The notes: generated by a model from the sequence alone, not told the origin. DNA of 64,000 nt from Nocardia sp. NBC_01503 (GCF_036327755.1 NZ_CP109596.1:2728001-2792000); one strand, 5' to 3'. Positions 1 to 9,377 are shown, numbered from the stretch's first letter. Translations and numbers: made by a program.

Positions 1-24
1 TGGTGCACGAGTGAGCGACGAGAT

Positions 25-1674
25 ATGAGCAGATTCACCGAAGACCTCTTCCATCCTTCCGGCACAACCGGTTTGGTACACGGAGACCCGGAACGACTCC
101 GGCATTCCAGCTGGCGCGAGGTGCACGACGATGCCAGGCGCATCGCGGGCGGGCTGGCGCGAGCGGGCGTGGGCCCCGGTACGGCGGTGGCCGTGCTGGC
201 CGGCGGGCCCGGCGATATCGCGCGAATCGCGCAGGCCTGTTGGATGCGCGGAGCGTCGGTGACCATGCTGCACCCGCCTCTGCCGCGCACCGACCTCGCC
301 GAATGGGCGACGGCCACCGGCACGGTGCTGGAGATGATCGAGGCGCAGCTGCTCATTCTCGGTGAGCCCTTCCCGGAGGACCTGGCGGCGGGTGTCACAG
401 GGGTGCGGATCGCGACCTACGCGACACTGCTGGCCGCGGCGGCGATCGAACCGCTGGATCCGGTCGAGGACGAGGTGGCGCTGTTGCAACTCACCGCCGG
501 ATCCACCGGAACGCCCAAAGCGGTGGCCATCACCCATCGCAATCTGTACGCGGGCACGGCCGCGCTGCGCGAGATCTTCGATGCCCGCCCCGATCGGGAC
601 TCGGTGGTGATGTGGCTGCCGCTCTATCACGACATGGGAATGATCTGCCTGGTGACGAGCATGCGACTGGGTCTGCCCGCGCTCTTCGTCACGCCGATGG
701 ACTTCCTGCGCAAACCGCTGCTGTTACCGGAGTTGATCAGTGCCTACCGGGGCACCATCACCTGCGGTCCGAACTTCTCCTACGCAATCCTGGCGCGCCG
801 GTTGCGTACCGCCGCCGACGGCGCCTATGACCTGTCGAGTCTGCGGGCCGTGATCAGCGGCGCCGAACCCATCGATCCGGAGGTGGTGCGCGAGTTCACG
901 ATTCAGGCCGCGCGCTTCGGTATGTCCGCGGCGGCGATGGCCCCGGCGTACGGGATGGCGGAGGCCACGCTGCTGGTGTCGGCTTCGTCCGGGGCCGGGA
1001 TGCTGATCGATCAGGTCGACCAGGAGGCGGTCGAGCACCGTGCCTTCGCCGCGTCCGCGGGCGCCGGCCGACATATGGTGCGGCTCGGATATCCGCCCGC
1101 CGCAATGGAATTGCGGGTGGTGGACGCCGAGCGGCGCGACCTGCCCGCGCGCGGGGTCGGCGAGATTCTCATTCGCGGGGCCTCGGTCACCGCGTATTAC
1201 CTCACGCCGGAGGGCCGAATCCCGGCCCGCGACAACGAGGGCTGGTTGGCCACCGGGGATCTGGGCTACCGCACCGAGGATGGCGAACTGGTCATCTGCG
1301 GCCGCGCGAAGGACATCATCATCATCGCCGGGCGCAATATCCTTCCCACCGATATCGAGTGGATCTGCGAAACGGTTCCGGGTGTGCGCGCGGGCAACGT
1401 CGTCGCGATCCGCACCGGCACCGCGACCGGGCAGGAAGGATTCGCCGTGCTCGCCGAATCCGCCTGGGTGACAGCCGAATCGGTCGATGCCGCGGCGGTC
1501 GAGCGGCTGCGCGACGATATCGCCACCGCGGTGCAGCGCCGATTGGGTATCGCGCCGCGGCATATCGGGATTGTGCGGCCCGGGACCCTGCCCAAGACCT
1601 CCTCGGGCAAGCTGCGCCGGGACGCGGCCCGCCGCCTGCTGGACGCTAACCCGATCCTAACTGCGGCGCGATAG
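25..1674 (+). CDS. Fatty acyl-AMP ligase (FadD-type adenylating enzyme)
   Basis: An ANL-superfamily ligase of 549 residues that should activate a fatty or other carboxylic acid with ATP. Visible motifs are the P-loop-like LTAGSTGTPKAV near residue 157, the LYHDMGMI stretch typical of FAAL/FadD32-like enzymes, the GDLGY adenylate motif and the C-terminal PKTSSGKLRR motif with the catalytic Lys. FAALs form acyl-adenylates that are passed to an acyl carrier protein rather than CoA, but an insertion that would settle FAAL versus CoA ligase cannot be judged by eye. It lies 10 bp before the FAD monooxygenase, so the two are probably co-transcribed. No carrier protein is visible in the window; one could lie left of the edge, where a possible stop codon sits at bases 12-14. 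Confidence 0.85.
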   Translation: MSRFTEDLFHPSGTTGLVHGDPERLRHSSWREVHDDARRIAGGLARAGVGPGTAVAVLAGGPGDIARIAQACWMRGASVTMLHPPLPRTDLAEWATATGTVLEMIEAQLLILGEPFPEDLAAGVTGVRIATYATLLAAAAIEPLDPVEDEVALLQLTAGSTGTPKAVAITHRNLYAGTAALREIFDARPDRDSVVMWLPLYHDMGMICLVTSMRLGLPALFVTPMDFLRKPLLLPELISAYRGTITCGPNFSYAILARRLRTAADGAYDLSSLRAVISGAEPIDPEVVREFTIQAARFGMSAAAMAPAYGMAEATLLVSASSGAGMLIDQVDQEAVEHRAFAASAGAGRHMVRLGYPPAAMELRVVDAERRDLPARGVGEILIRGASVTAYYLTPEGRIPARDNEGWLATGDLGYRTEDGELVICGRAKDIIIIAGRNILPTDIEWICETVPGVRAGNVVAIRTGTATGQEGFAVLAESAWVTAESVDAAAVERLRDDIATAVQRRLGIAPRHIGIVRPGTLPKTSSGKLRRDAARRLLDANPILTAAR

Positions 1675-1684
1675 CGTCCGCGAT

Positions 1685-2845
1685 ATGTCCAGCAGAGCAC
1701 TCCGCGTCATTGTCGCCGGCGCCGGTATCGCGGGTCTGAGCACCGCGGCCGCGTTGCGCCGCAAGGGGATTCAGGTCGAACTCCTCGAGTCCGCGCCGGA
1801 GTTGCGCGCCTCGGGCTCCGGAATCGGGGTGGCGTGCAACGCCACCGCGGCGCTGCGGTCGTTCGGGGTCGATCCGGTCGCGGCCGCGATGGGCCGGCCG
1901 ATGGAGCGGTTCGTGCTGCGTACCGCCGCCGGTGTGGAGATCCGCACGGTGGACTATCGCGATATCGCGGCCGAACTCGGGCACCCCGTGGTGAATATGC
2001 ACCGCCGCGACCTGCTGGCGGGTCTGCGCGCCGCCGCCCCCGACGTGCCGATCCGATTCGGCGCCGAGCTGAAGGGCTTCGATCTCGTCGCCGGCGGAGT
2101 CCGGGTCACCTGTGCCGACGGGTACAGCACCGAGGGCGATGCGCTCATCGGAGCGGACGGCATTCGGTCGGCGGTGCGCGCCCAACTGACAGGGCCGGAA
2201 CCGGTCACCGATCACGGCTACGTCTGCTGGTTGGCAACCGCCGCCTTCGAACACGAGCGACTCGCGTCCGGCACCGCGACCCACTACTGGGGTGCCGGGC
2301 GGCGCTTCGGCTTCGCGGATCTCGGTGGCGGCCAGGTCTACTGGTGGGGCACCAGCAATGTGCCGGGCCGCGCGGCCGATTGGTCGGGCGGTAAGGATGA
2401 GATCCGGGCCTGCTTCGCGGGCTGGGCGCCCGAGATCGGCGCGATCATCGACCGCACGCCCGCCGCGGCCATCATCACGGTGCCCGCACAGGACCGGCCG
2501 TTCCTCGAGTCGTGGGGCAGCGGGCCGGTGACGCTGATCGGCGATGCGGCGCATCCCATGCTCACCAGCCTCAGTCAGGGCGGCAGTTCGGCGATCGAGG
2601 ATGCCTGCGTCCTCGCGCATCATCTGAACACAGGCGCGGACATCGCCACCGCGCTGCGCGACTACGAGCATGCGCGCCGCGCGCGCACGCGGGCGCTGGT
2701 CACCGGGTCCCGCGACCTGAGCCGGGTGGAACAACTCGCGCATCCGCTCGCGGTCCGGCTGCGCGAGTTGGCTTTTCGGCACGCGCCCGATCGGTTCATC
2801 CGGGGCCGAACGGTCGAACCGATGCGGTTCGCCCTGCCGGCATGA
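1685..2845 (+). CDS. FAD-dependent monooxygenase (aromatic hydroxylase / PHBH-like)
   Basis: A flavoprotein monooxygenase of 386 residues. The N-terminal Rossmann motif GAGIAGLS (about residues 10-17) binds the FAD ADP moiety. The later GDAAHPMLTSLSQGG motif (around residue 285) is the group A FAD/NAD(P)H monooxygenase signature. Such enzymes hydroxylate or epoxidise small molecules using NAD(P)H and oxygen. It follows the acyl-AMP ligase by 10 bp and ends one base from the stop of the convergent SARP gene. Its position suggests tailoring of the cluster product, but the substrate is unknown. Confidence 0.88.
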   Translation: MSSRALRVIVAGAGIAGLSTAAALRRKGIQVELLESAPELRASGSGIGVACNATAALRSFGVDPVAAAMGRPMERFVLRTAAGVEIRTVDYRDIAAELGHPVVNMHRRDLLAGLRAAAPDVPIRFGAELKGFDLVAGGVRVTCADGYSTEGDALIGADGIRSAVRAQLTGPEPVTDHGYVCWLATAAFEHERLASGTATHYWGAGRRFGFADLGGGQVYWWGTSNVPGRAADWSGGKDEIRACFAGWAPEIGAIIDRTPAAAIITVPAQDRPFLESWGSGPVTLIGDAAHPMLTSLSQGGSSAIEDACVLAHHLNTGADIATALRDYEHARRARTRALVTGSRDLSRVEQLAHPLAVRLRELAFRHAPDRFIRGRTVEPMRFALPA

Positions 2846-2846
2846 C

Positions 2847-3650
2847 CTATCCGGCCCGCTGTACCGGATGCGGTCCCGGGGTGAACTGCCGGCTCAGCAC
2901 CCGGTGCCGCAGCGACCGGGTGCGGTGGTCCGGATCGAGTTCGAACTGCTCCCGCAGGCGTTGTGCGCACAGTTCGTACCACTGTTCGACCTGCTGCAGT
3001 TCGCCCCGATGGGCATGGATCATCATGAGTCGGCGGAAGGCGGACTCATTGGCGGTGTCGATGGCCAGGATGCGTCGGCAGGCATCGGCCGCATCGATGA
3101 GTTCGCCTGCCTCGAGCGCGTATTCGGCCAGGGCGTCCAAGGCGTTCAGGACCGACAGGCGCAGCCAGTGCCGCTGCTCGGTTACCCAGCCGTCCGGTTC
3201 TCCGCTGAGGAACTCACCGGCGTAGAGCGCGACGGCCTGCCGGTAGCTCCGTAGCGCCGCATCCGGTCGATCGTGCGCGGCGGCTTCGCGCGCCGCCGTC
3301 AGGTGGCGCTCGAACTCGTGGCAGTCGACGATCACATCGCCGCCGACCTCGATCGTGTAGCCGAAGTCCCGGTACTCGACCCGCAGGTAGTCCCGATCCG
3401 GGCCCAGGTGGGTATCGAGTACCTTGCGCAGTGCGTGCACCGCCACCTTCAGCGAGGTGCTGGGTCGATCGACGTCCGGCCACAACAATTCGCGCAGGCG
3501 GTCCTTACCGACCACGATGTTCTTGTTCACCAGCAGGACTCCGAAGAGTGAGCGCGCCTTGTTCGCGCGCCATCGGATCCACTCGCCGCCGGGGGTCGAG
3601 AAGGCGAATTCGCCGAGCAGCTTGACATGCACTTGTTCCATGGATGCCAT
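2847..3650 (-). CDS. SARP/AfsR-type transcriptional regulator with BTAD domain
   Basis: A 267-residue regulator. It has an N-terminal OmpR-like winged helix (about residues 8-100, with the RSLFGVLLVNKN and STSLKVAVHALRKVL stretches), then a bacterial transcriptional activation domain (about 107-250). This is the small SARP architecture that typically activates neighbouring secondary-metabolite genes. The start is supported by GAGGAG nine bases upstream. The gene is antisense to the biosynthetic genes on both sides, and its promoter region faces the TetR gene. Inference: it is the pathway-specific activator of the terpenoid cluster. Confidence 0.88.
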   Translation of the reverse strand: MASMEQVHVKLLGEFAFSTPGGEWIRWRANKARSLFGVLLVNKNIVVGKDRLRELLWPDVDRPSTSLKVAVHALRKVLDTHLGPDRDYLRVEYRDFGYTIEVGGDVIVDCHEFERHLTAAREAAAHDRPDAALRSYRQAVALYAGEFLSGEPDGWVTEQRHWLRLSVLNALDALAEYALEAGELIDAADACRRILAIDTANESAFRRLMMIHAHRGELQQVEQWYELCAQRLREQFELDPDHRTRSLRHRVLSRQFTPGPHPVQRAG

Positions 3651-4010
3651 TGATTGAAACTCCTCGCATCATGCGTGATCGCCGAGCCAGCTGACCGCTA
3701 CGGTTGTTCTGCATACAGTCGGCGACGCTGCCGTGCACTTCGGAAACCAATTGTGAAGCCTGCGCAAATCCGCTCAATTGATTTGTGGGCTCACATACGT
3801 AATACCTTGCCATAAGGTAAATTTCGCGGATTTGATTCAGGTGGCATTTTGTATTTCGTTGCGGTGCAACATATGTGCGCTTCACTTTCCGATGGCGGTT
3901 ATGTTCGCACGCCCAACATCCCTGCGCAAGTGGCCATTTCGAGGGCTGACCGACTAATGTTCGTGTCACGCTGCTACCTGCTCGATTGGATGAAAAGTCA
4001 TGTTCCGCTC
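3651..4010. other. Divergent regulatory region between SARP and TetR genes
   Basis: About 360 bases, unusually AT-rich for this window, separate the SARP start from the most likely TetR start. The region holds the inverted repeat at 3803-3819 and probably both divergent promoters. An open frame continues upstream of 4011 to 3849, but it does not look like protein of the TetR family. Confidence 0.5.
3803..3819. promoter_or_regulatory. Perfect inverted repeat TACCTT-N5-AAGGTA, candidate operator
   Basis: A perfect 6-bp inverted repeat with a 5-base spacer, about 150 bases upstream of the SARP start and 190 upstream of the chosen TetR start. TetR proteins usually bind such palindromes next to their own gene, so the adjacent TetR product is the likely ligand. 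That assignment is inference. Confidence 0.45.
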
Positions 4011-4640
4011 ATGTTCCGGCGCCCGGCCGTGGCTGAGCTAGGGCGTCTTCGGCGCGCCCCCGTGCAGTCGCGCAGCCGAGAGCGCGTCGAGCGCATCCTG
4101 GACGCGGCACGGGAACTGGTGTGCGAGCTGGGGATGGACGCGGTGACGACCCGCGCCATCGCGGAGCGCGCCGCCGTGCCGGTCGCCACGCTGTATCAGT
4201 TCTTCGCCAATCGCGAAGCGGTGTTCGAGCAGCTGCTCGAACGTGACATGGAACGAATAGACCGCCAGGTCGCGGTGGATGTCGAAACACTGCGAGCGAC
4301 CAGCATCGCCGATGCCATCGCGGTATTCGCGGCCACGCATCGCACCCATTTCCTGCGGCATCTGGGTCTGGTCGCGCTGTACTTCGCCGTCGCCGATCGC
4401 GAATTGGTCCGCATTCATCAACGGCGTTGCGCACAAGCCTTCGGCCGGCTGCTGCTGAATTCGGGAGTGATGCCCGCGCACACCGATCCGCGGGTGTTCG
4501 GGGTGGCGATCGCGATCGCCGAAGGCACCATCGAACACGCGTACCGGGACGCCCCGCGCAATGAGTGGGTGGTCGGCCAGGGCCGGCTGGTGCTGCAGCT
4601 GTATCTCGAAAGCCACTGCGACGGTGCGGGTCCGAACTGA
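4011..4640 (+). CDS. TetR family transcriptional regulator
   Basis: A TetR regulator. The helix-turn-helix region covers about residues 20-65 of the 209-residue form (ILDAARELV, TTRAIAERAAVPVATLYQFF). A ligand-binding helical C-terminal domain follows. The frame opens at 3849, but the ATG at 4011 gives the usual length of about 200 residues; in-frame ATGs at 3957 and 3990 are alternatives and none has a strong ribosome binding site. It lies 41 bp upstream of the P450 gene on the same strand and divergent from the SARP gene, which suggests local control of the cluster. Confidence 0.8.
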   Translation: MFRRPAVAELGRLRRAPVQSRSRERVERILDAARELVCELGMDAVTTRAIAERAAVPVATLYQFFANREAVFEQLLERDMERIDRQVAVDVETLRATSIADAIAVFAATHRTHFLRHLGLVALYFAVADRELVRIHQRRCAQAFGRLLLNSGVMPAHTDPRVFGVAIAIAEGTIEHAYRDAPRNEWVVGQGRLVLQLYLESHCDGAGPN

Positions 4641-4681
4641 CTGCTAACCGGGTTCTAACCGGCGGGCGCTAGCTTCGCGCC

Positions 4682-6058
4682 ATGTCCAGTCCCGCCCGCC
4701 CGATACCGCGACTGGGCCGTCCCGACGGCCTGGACAACGCGCTCGCGCTCCGCCGAGACCAATTGGGTTTTCTCTCCGAGGGTCTTGCGCGGCGCGGTGA
4801 TGTCTTCGAGTTCAGTCTGCTCGGGCTACCGATGGTGTTGGTCAATCATCCGGACCACATTCGGCACATCCTGCTGGACAACAGCGACGGCTACGACAAG
4901 AACGCGGTGTTGTTCAAGATCGTTCGCCCGGTGCTGCGCAAGGGCCTGATCGCCAACGCCGATCATGAACTGTGGCAACGGCAGCGGCGCATGATCGCAC
5001 CGCATCTCACCCCCCGTGCGATCAGCGGGCTGGCGCGGAATATGACCGCCGAGACCGAACGGATGCTCGACCGCTGGGACGCGTCCGACGCGCCCGTCCT
5101 CGATATCACCGATCAGATCGGCCAGCTCGCCCTGCGGATCGTCAACCGATCGCTCTTCAGCGCCGACGTCGATACCACCGCCCTGGCGTTCGAGCGCGCG
5201 TTCGGCGCGGCCAACGCGATTCTCGGAGAGTACTTCCGCTTCCCCTTCCCGCCTTTGTCCGTGCCGACCCGCAAGCATCGGCGCCTGCGCCGGGCGATCG
5301 CCGATATGGACGCGTTCGTCTCGGGATTCATCACCGAGCGCGCGGCGCGTCCGCCCGCGACCGGCGAGGCGGCCGATCTGCTCACCATGCTGATGCACGC
5401 GGTCGACGAGATCGACGGGCGCGGAATGGATATCGAGCAGTTGCACCACGAGGTGCTCAATATCTGCATCGGCGCCTACGAGACCACCACGAACACCCTG
5501 TCGTGGGCCTTCTATCTGCTGGCCCGGCATCCCGAGGTGGAGCGCCGCGTGCACGAGGAGGTCGATCGGGTGATCGGCGACCGGATACCGGAATTCGCCG
5601 ATATTCCGCGATTGCCCTACCTGCGCATGGTGATCGACGAGACGTTGCGGATCTACTCACCCGCGTATCAGTTCATGCGCCGTGCACTCGCGGACGACGA
5701 GATCGGCGGATATCGAATTCGCAAGGGCTCCAACATATTGATCAACAGTTACCTCCTGCACCGGCATCCGGAGTTCTGGGAGGATCCCGAACGATTCGAT
5801 CCCGAGCGCTTCAGCGCCGAGAACATCGCCCGTCGGCCCAAGCACGCCTATATCCCCTTCGGTAGCGGGCACCGGGTATGTGTCGGAAAGCATTTCGCGC
5901 TGACCGAACTGGTGCTGGTGCTGGCCACGGTGGCGGCGAGATATCGATTGCGACTGCCGAACGACGCCGCGTCGATCCAACCGGAGGCACTCATCACCCT
6001 GCACCCCGCGGGCGGGGTGCACCTGTGCCCGCAACGACGCGAAGGACTGGTCCGATGA
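4682..6058 (+). CDS. Cytochrome P450
   Basis: A 458-residue P450. It shows the I-helix motif AYETT, the K-helix ExxR (ETLR, about residue 322) and the haem-binding motif FGSGHRVCVG with Cys400. It ends inside an ATGA overlap with the terpene synthase start, so the two are translationally coupled. P450s beside class I terpene synthases normally oxidise the terpene hydrocarbon. No ferredoxin or reductase gene is nearby, so electrons must come from elsewhere in the genome. Confidence 0.93.
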   Translation: MSSPARPIPRLGRPDGLDNALALRRDQLGFLSEGLARRGDVFEFSLLGLPMVLVNHPDHIRHILLDNSDGYDKNAVLFKIVRPVLRKGLIANADHELWQRQRRMIAPHLTPRAISGLARNMTAETERMLDRWDASDAPVLDITDQIGQLALRIVNRSLFSADVDTTALAFERAFGAANAILGEYFRFPFPPLSVPTRKHRRLRRAIADMDAFVSGFITERAARPPATGEAADLLTMLMHAVDEIDGRGMDIEQLHHEVLNICIGAYETTTNTLSWAFYLLARHPEVERRVHEEVDRVIGDRIPEFADIPRLPYLRMVIDETLRIYSPAYQFMRRALADDEIGGYRIRKGSNILINSYLLHRHPEFWEDPERFDPERFSAENIARRPKHAYIPFGSGHRVCVGKHFALTELVLVLATVAARYRLRLPNDAASIQPEALITLHPAGGVHLCPQRREGLVR

Positions 6059-7026
6059 TCGAGCGGACGCTGGCGGAGATCTACCGGCCGTTTTCGTTCC
6101 AGGTGAACGCCGAGCTCGAATCCGCACGTGATCATGTGCTGTCCTGGGTCGACGGTTCCCGGCTGACACGTTCCACCGCCTGGCGAGCGATATTCGACGC
6201 CGCGGACTTCGGATACTTTGTGGCGCTGGTACATCCGGACATCGACCGGATCGCTCTGGAGCTGGCCGTCGACTGGTTCGCCTGGCTGTTCCTGGTGGAT
6301 GACGAACTCGACGACGGGACCGTCGGCCGGGATCTGGCCGAGGCCGGAGAGCTCGCCGAACAGGTGTGCGCGGTCTTGCGGGCCGAGGCGTACGACGGTG
6401 ACCGCGGTGATACGCCACTACTCGCCGCACTCGCCGATCTGTGGCGGCGCACCGCTCCACGGGGTTCGGCGCTCTGGCGTGCGCGATTCACCGACCATCT
6501 GACCGAATGCCTGCGCACGGCGGCGATCTGGGAGGCCGGTAACCGGGTGCGGGGCATCGTCCCGGACCGGGACACCTACGTCGAACGTCGCCGCCATACC
6601 GGTGCGATCTATGTCTGTATGGATCTGGTCGAGGCGCTCGGCGGATTCGAGGTCACGGCGGAGCAGTATCGAGGTGCGGACTTCTCCGGCGCGCTGGACG
6701 CCGCCTGCGATGTGGTGTGCTGGACCAACGACGTCTATTCGCTGGCCAAGGAGCAATCCTTCGGCGAGGTGCACAACCTGGCCTACATCATCGGTCACCA
6801 TGAGCGGCTCGATGAAGCCGAGGCGCTCGCCCGCGTCTGCGCGGAGATCGACACGCGGGTACGGCGATTCCTCGAGCTCGAGCGCGCACTACGCGACCGA
6901 TCCGCGCCGGAACCGGTGCTCGCCTGTCTGGACGGTATGCGGAGCTGGATGCGGGGCAATTTCGACTGGTCCAGCCGGACCGCGAGATACAGCGATATCG
7001 CCGGTCCCCTGGAGCGTGGCCGGTGA
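6055..7026 (+). CDS. Class I terpene synthase (terpene cyclase)
   Basis: A 323-residue bacterial class I terpene cyclase that ionises a prenyl diphosphate and cyclises the carbocation. All hallmark motifs are present. The Asp-rich DDELD is at residues 82-86. The NSE triad is N225, S229 and E233 (NDVYSLAKE). An Arg at 179 lies exactly 46 residues before the triad, matching the pyrophosphate sensor of known cyclases. R311-Y312 form the C-terminal RY pair. The start at 6055 overlaps the P450 stop (ATGA); the frame is open further upstream, but that part is P450 sequence. It overlaps the prenyl synthase gene by GTGA. The product cannot be predicted from sequence alone. Confidence 0.93.
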   Translation: MIERTLAEIYRPFSFQVNAELESARDHVLSWVDGSRLTRSTAWRAIFDAADFGYFVALVHPDIDRIALELAVDWFAWLFLVDDELDDGTVGRDLAEAGELAEQVCAVLRAEAYDGDRGDTPLLAALADLWRRTAPRGSALWRARFTDHLTECLRTAAIWEAGNRVRGIVPDRDTYVERRRHTGAIYVCMDLVEALGGFEVTAEQYRGADFSGALDAACDVVCWTNDVYSLAKEQSFGEVHNLAYIIGHHERLDEAEALARVCAEIDTRVRRFLELERALRDRSAPEPVLACLDGMRSWMRGNFDWSSRTARYSDIAGPLERGR

Positions 7027-8096
7027 ACGCGATCGACCCCGAAATCGATACCGCGCGTGCGGTGCTGGAGCAGGCGTGGCAACTCACCTGCCCTCGGCTC
7101 CGAAGCCTGGTGGATCAGCTGGCCGAACCCCTGCGGGTCGTCGCGGGCTATCACTTCGGCTGGTGTGACGCGACCGGCCGACCGGCCGCGGCGAATCCCG
7201 GCAAGGGGGTACGCGGCGCGCTGGCCATCGCGAGCGCGCTCGCGGTCGGCGGGGTGGAGACCGACGCGCTGCCGGCGGCGGTGGCGACCGAACTGATTCA
7301 CAACTTCTCACTGCTGCACGACGACATCATGGACGAGGACACCCAGCGGCGCGGACGCCCCAGCGCCTGGGCGGTATTCGGCAGAGCACAGGCGATTCTC
7401 GCCGGTGACGCATTGCTGACACTGGCTTTCGCGGCAGCGGGTGAGGGTCGGGATACCTCCGCCCGAAGGTCGATCACGACCGAATTGACCACTGCCCTTG
7501 TGGATGTGGTCAATGGCCAGTCCGCCGACCTGGCGTACGAGGGTCGGATGGATATCGGACCCGAGCAGTGGCGGACCATGGCGACCGGGAAGACTGCGGC
7601 GCTGTTCGGTCTGGCCTGCTCGCTCGGCGGCGGGGCGGTGACCGCGGACCCGGCCCGGGTCCGCGCGCTGCGCACCTTCGGCCGCCATCTCGGGCTGGCC
7701 TTCCAACTGGTCGATGATGTCGCCGGCCTCGTCGGCGACGCCGACCGGCTCGGTAAACCGGTCGGCGGTGACATCGTTCGACGCAAGAAGTCCGCCCCGG
7801 TGGTGCGCGTACTGCACAGCGACCCGGAGCTCGCGGCAGTGCTGTCATCGGTCTACACGCGGGCGGCGGCCCCGTCACCGGACGAGGCCGCCGAACTGGT
7901 GGATTCGATCGTGCGCTCGGGTGCGGTGGACTGGGCGCTGGCCGAGGCCGATCGCTATCGAGCCGCCGCGCTCGCGGAACTGGACGCGGTATCCATTGAT
8001 TCGCGGGCCCGTGGCGGGCTCGAGACGATGGCCGATCTGGCGGTGCGGTGGGACCGGCTGCCGCGGCTGGAGCGCGGGCACCCGGTCGGCGGCTGA
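7023..8096 (+). CDS. Polyprenyl diphosphate synthase (FPP/GGPP synthase type)
   Basis: A 357-residue trans-prenyltransferase of the isoprenoid synthase fold that supplies the allylic diphosphate for the terpene cyclase. The first Asp-rich motif DDIMD is at 100-104, followed by the RRGRP segment. The second motif reads DDVAG at about 231-235, a DDxxG variant that I recall from other actinobacterial GGPP synthases. The GTG start overlaps the terpene synthase stop. Chain length (C15 or C20) is uncertain. The pairing implies that the cluster makes its own precursor pool rather than drawing on primary isoprenoid synthesis. Confidence 0.9.
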   Translation: MNAIDPEIDTARAVLEQAWQLTCPRLRSLVDQLAEPLRVVAGYHFGWCDATGRPAAANPGKGVRGALAIASALAVGGVETDALPAAVATELIHNFSLLHDDIMDEDTQRRGRPSAWAVFGRAQAILAGDALLTLAFAAAGEGRDTSARRSITTELTTALVDVVNGQSADLAYEGRMDIGPEQWRTMATGKTAALFGLACSLGGGAVTADPARVRALRTFGRHLGLAFQLVDDVAGLVGDADRLGKPVGGDIVRRKKSAPVVRVLHSDPELAAVLSSVYTRAAAPSPDEAAELVDSIVRSGAVDWALAEADRYRAAALAELDAVSIDSRARGGLETMADLAVRWDRLPRLERGHPVGG

Positions 8097-8126
8097 GTCC
8101 GGCCCGCCCGTGCCGCCCGGGTGAAT

Positions 8127-9299
8127 TCAGTGCAGCGCCTCCAGAATCATGGCGTTGGCCAATCCTCCTGCCTCGCACATGGTTTGCAGGCCGTAGCGGG
8201 CGCCGCGGTCGTGCATGGCGTGCACGAGTGTGGTGGTCAGGCGGGAGCCCGACGCGCCGAGGGGGTGGCCGATGGCGATGGCGCCGCCGTTGACGTTCAC
8301 CTTGGACAGGTCGGCTCCGGTGTCGTGGGCCCAGGCCAGCACCACCGAGGAGAAGGCTTCGTTCACCTCGAAGAGGTCGATATCGGAGAGTTGGAGTCCG
8401 CTGCGCCGCAATACCTTCCGGGTCGCGGGGATGACTGCGGTGAGCATGAGCAGCGGGTCGTCGCCGGCGACGGCGAAGCTGTGCAGGCGGGCCAGCGGGG
8501 TGAGGCCGAGTTGGGCGGCGCGCTCGCTGGTCATGATGAGCACCGCGGAGCTGCCGTCATTGATCTGGCTGGCATTGGCGGCGGTGATATTCCAGCCGAT
8601 CTGCGGGAAGCGGGCCGCCATCTCCTCGCTGTAGTAGGCGGGGCGCAGGCCGCCGAGGGTTTCCAGGGTGCTGCCGAGGCGAATGCCCTCATCGGTGGTG
8701 AGTCCGGCCAGGGGTGCGAGCTGGGCTTCGAAGGCGCCGTCTTTGGTTGCGCGGGCGGCCTTTTCGTGGCTGGAGAGCGCGAACTCGTCCAGTTGGGTAC
8801 GGGACAGGCCCCATTTCGCGGCGATCAGCTCCGCGCTGATGCCCTGCGGCACCAGCCCTTCCGGATACCGTTCGGCGAATCCGATACCGCTGATGTCCTC
8901 CGCGCCGAGCATATTCGCGCCCATGGGTACGCGGCTCATGGATTCCACACCACCGGCCACGACGATGTCGTATGCCCCGGCGATGACGCCCTGTGCGGCG
9001 AAGTGGATGGCCTGCTGGCTGCTGCCGCACTGGCGGTCGACGGTGGTGGCGGGGACGGATTCGGGGTATCCGGCGGCGAGTGCGGCGCGCCGGGTGAGGT
9101 TGCTGCCCTGTTCGCCGACCGCGGTGACGACGCCGCCGATGACGTCGTCGATGAGCTCGGGATCGATGCCGGTGCGCCGGACTATCTCGCGCAGGCTGTG
9201 TGCGAACAGGTCGGCGGGGTGGGTGCCGTGCAGTGCGCCGTCGGCCTTGCCCTTGCCGACCGGGGTGCGTACCGCTTCGACGATGACCGCGTCTCTCAT
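8127..9299 (-). CDS. Acetyl-CoA acetyltransferase / 3-ketoacyl-CoA thiolase
   Basis: A 390-residue thiolase that cleaves or condenses 3-ketoacyl-CoA. The nucleophilic Cys is in DRQCGSSQQA (about residue 90), the GHPLGASG motif carries the catalytic His, and the second Cys is in MCEAGG near the C-terminus. The start has AAGGA a few bases upstream. It is transcribed away from the HxlR-family gene, with a near-palindrome between them. The precise substrate (acetoacetyl-CoA or longer chains) is not resolved. It is convergent with the prenyl synthase gene and probably not part of that operon. Confidence 0.92.
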   Translation of the reverse strand: MRDAVIVEAVRTPVGKGKADGALHGTHPADLFAHSLREIVRRTGIDPELIDDVIGGVVTAVGEQGSNLTRRAALAAGYPESVPATTVDRQCGSSQQAIHFAAQGVIAGAYDIVVAGGVESMSRVPMGANMLGAEDISGIGFAERYPEGLVPQGISAELIAAKWGLSRTQLDEFALSSHEKAARATKDGAFEAQLAPLAGLTTDEGIRLGSTLETLGGLRPAYYSEEMAARFPQIGWNITAANASQINDGSSAVLIMTSERAAQLGLTPLARLHSFAVAGDDPLLMLTAVIPATRKVLRRSGLQLSDIDLFEVNEAFSSVVLAWAHDTGADLSKVNVNGGAIAIGHPLGASGSRLTTTLVHAMHDRGARYGLQTMCEAGGLANAMILEALH

Positions 9300-9332
9300 G
9301 GCTTTTCCTTTTCGGAGTAGCTGGCTTCATTG

Positions 9333-9346
9333 CCCTAACGTCAGGG
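9333..9346. promoter_or_regulatory. Near-palindrome CCCTAACGTCAGGG between thiolase and HxlR genes
   Basis: A 14-base inverted repeat with one mismatched symmetry pair, in the 78-base divergent gap. It is a plausible operator for the adjacent HxlR-family regulator that would control both genes. The assignment is inference. Confidence 0.45.
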
Positions 9347-9377
9347 TAGGGTCTGGCCATAGTTGAGGCAAGTCAGC

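Noticed and set aside
1..24. End of an upstream gene (stop codon at 12-14)
   Set aside because: Only three codons would lie in the window, which is too little to support a feature.
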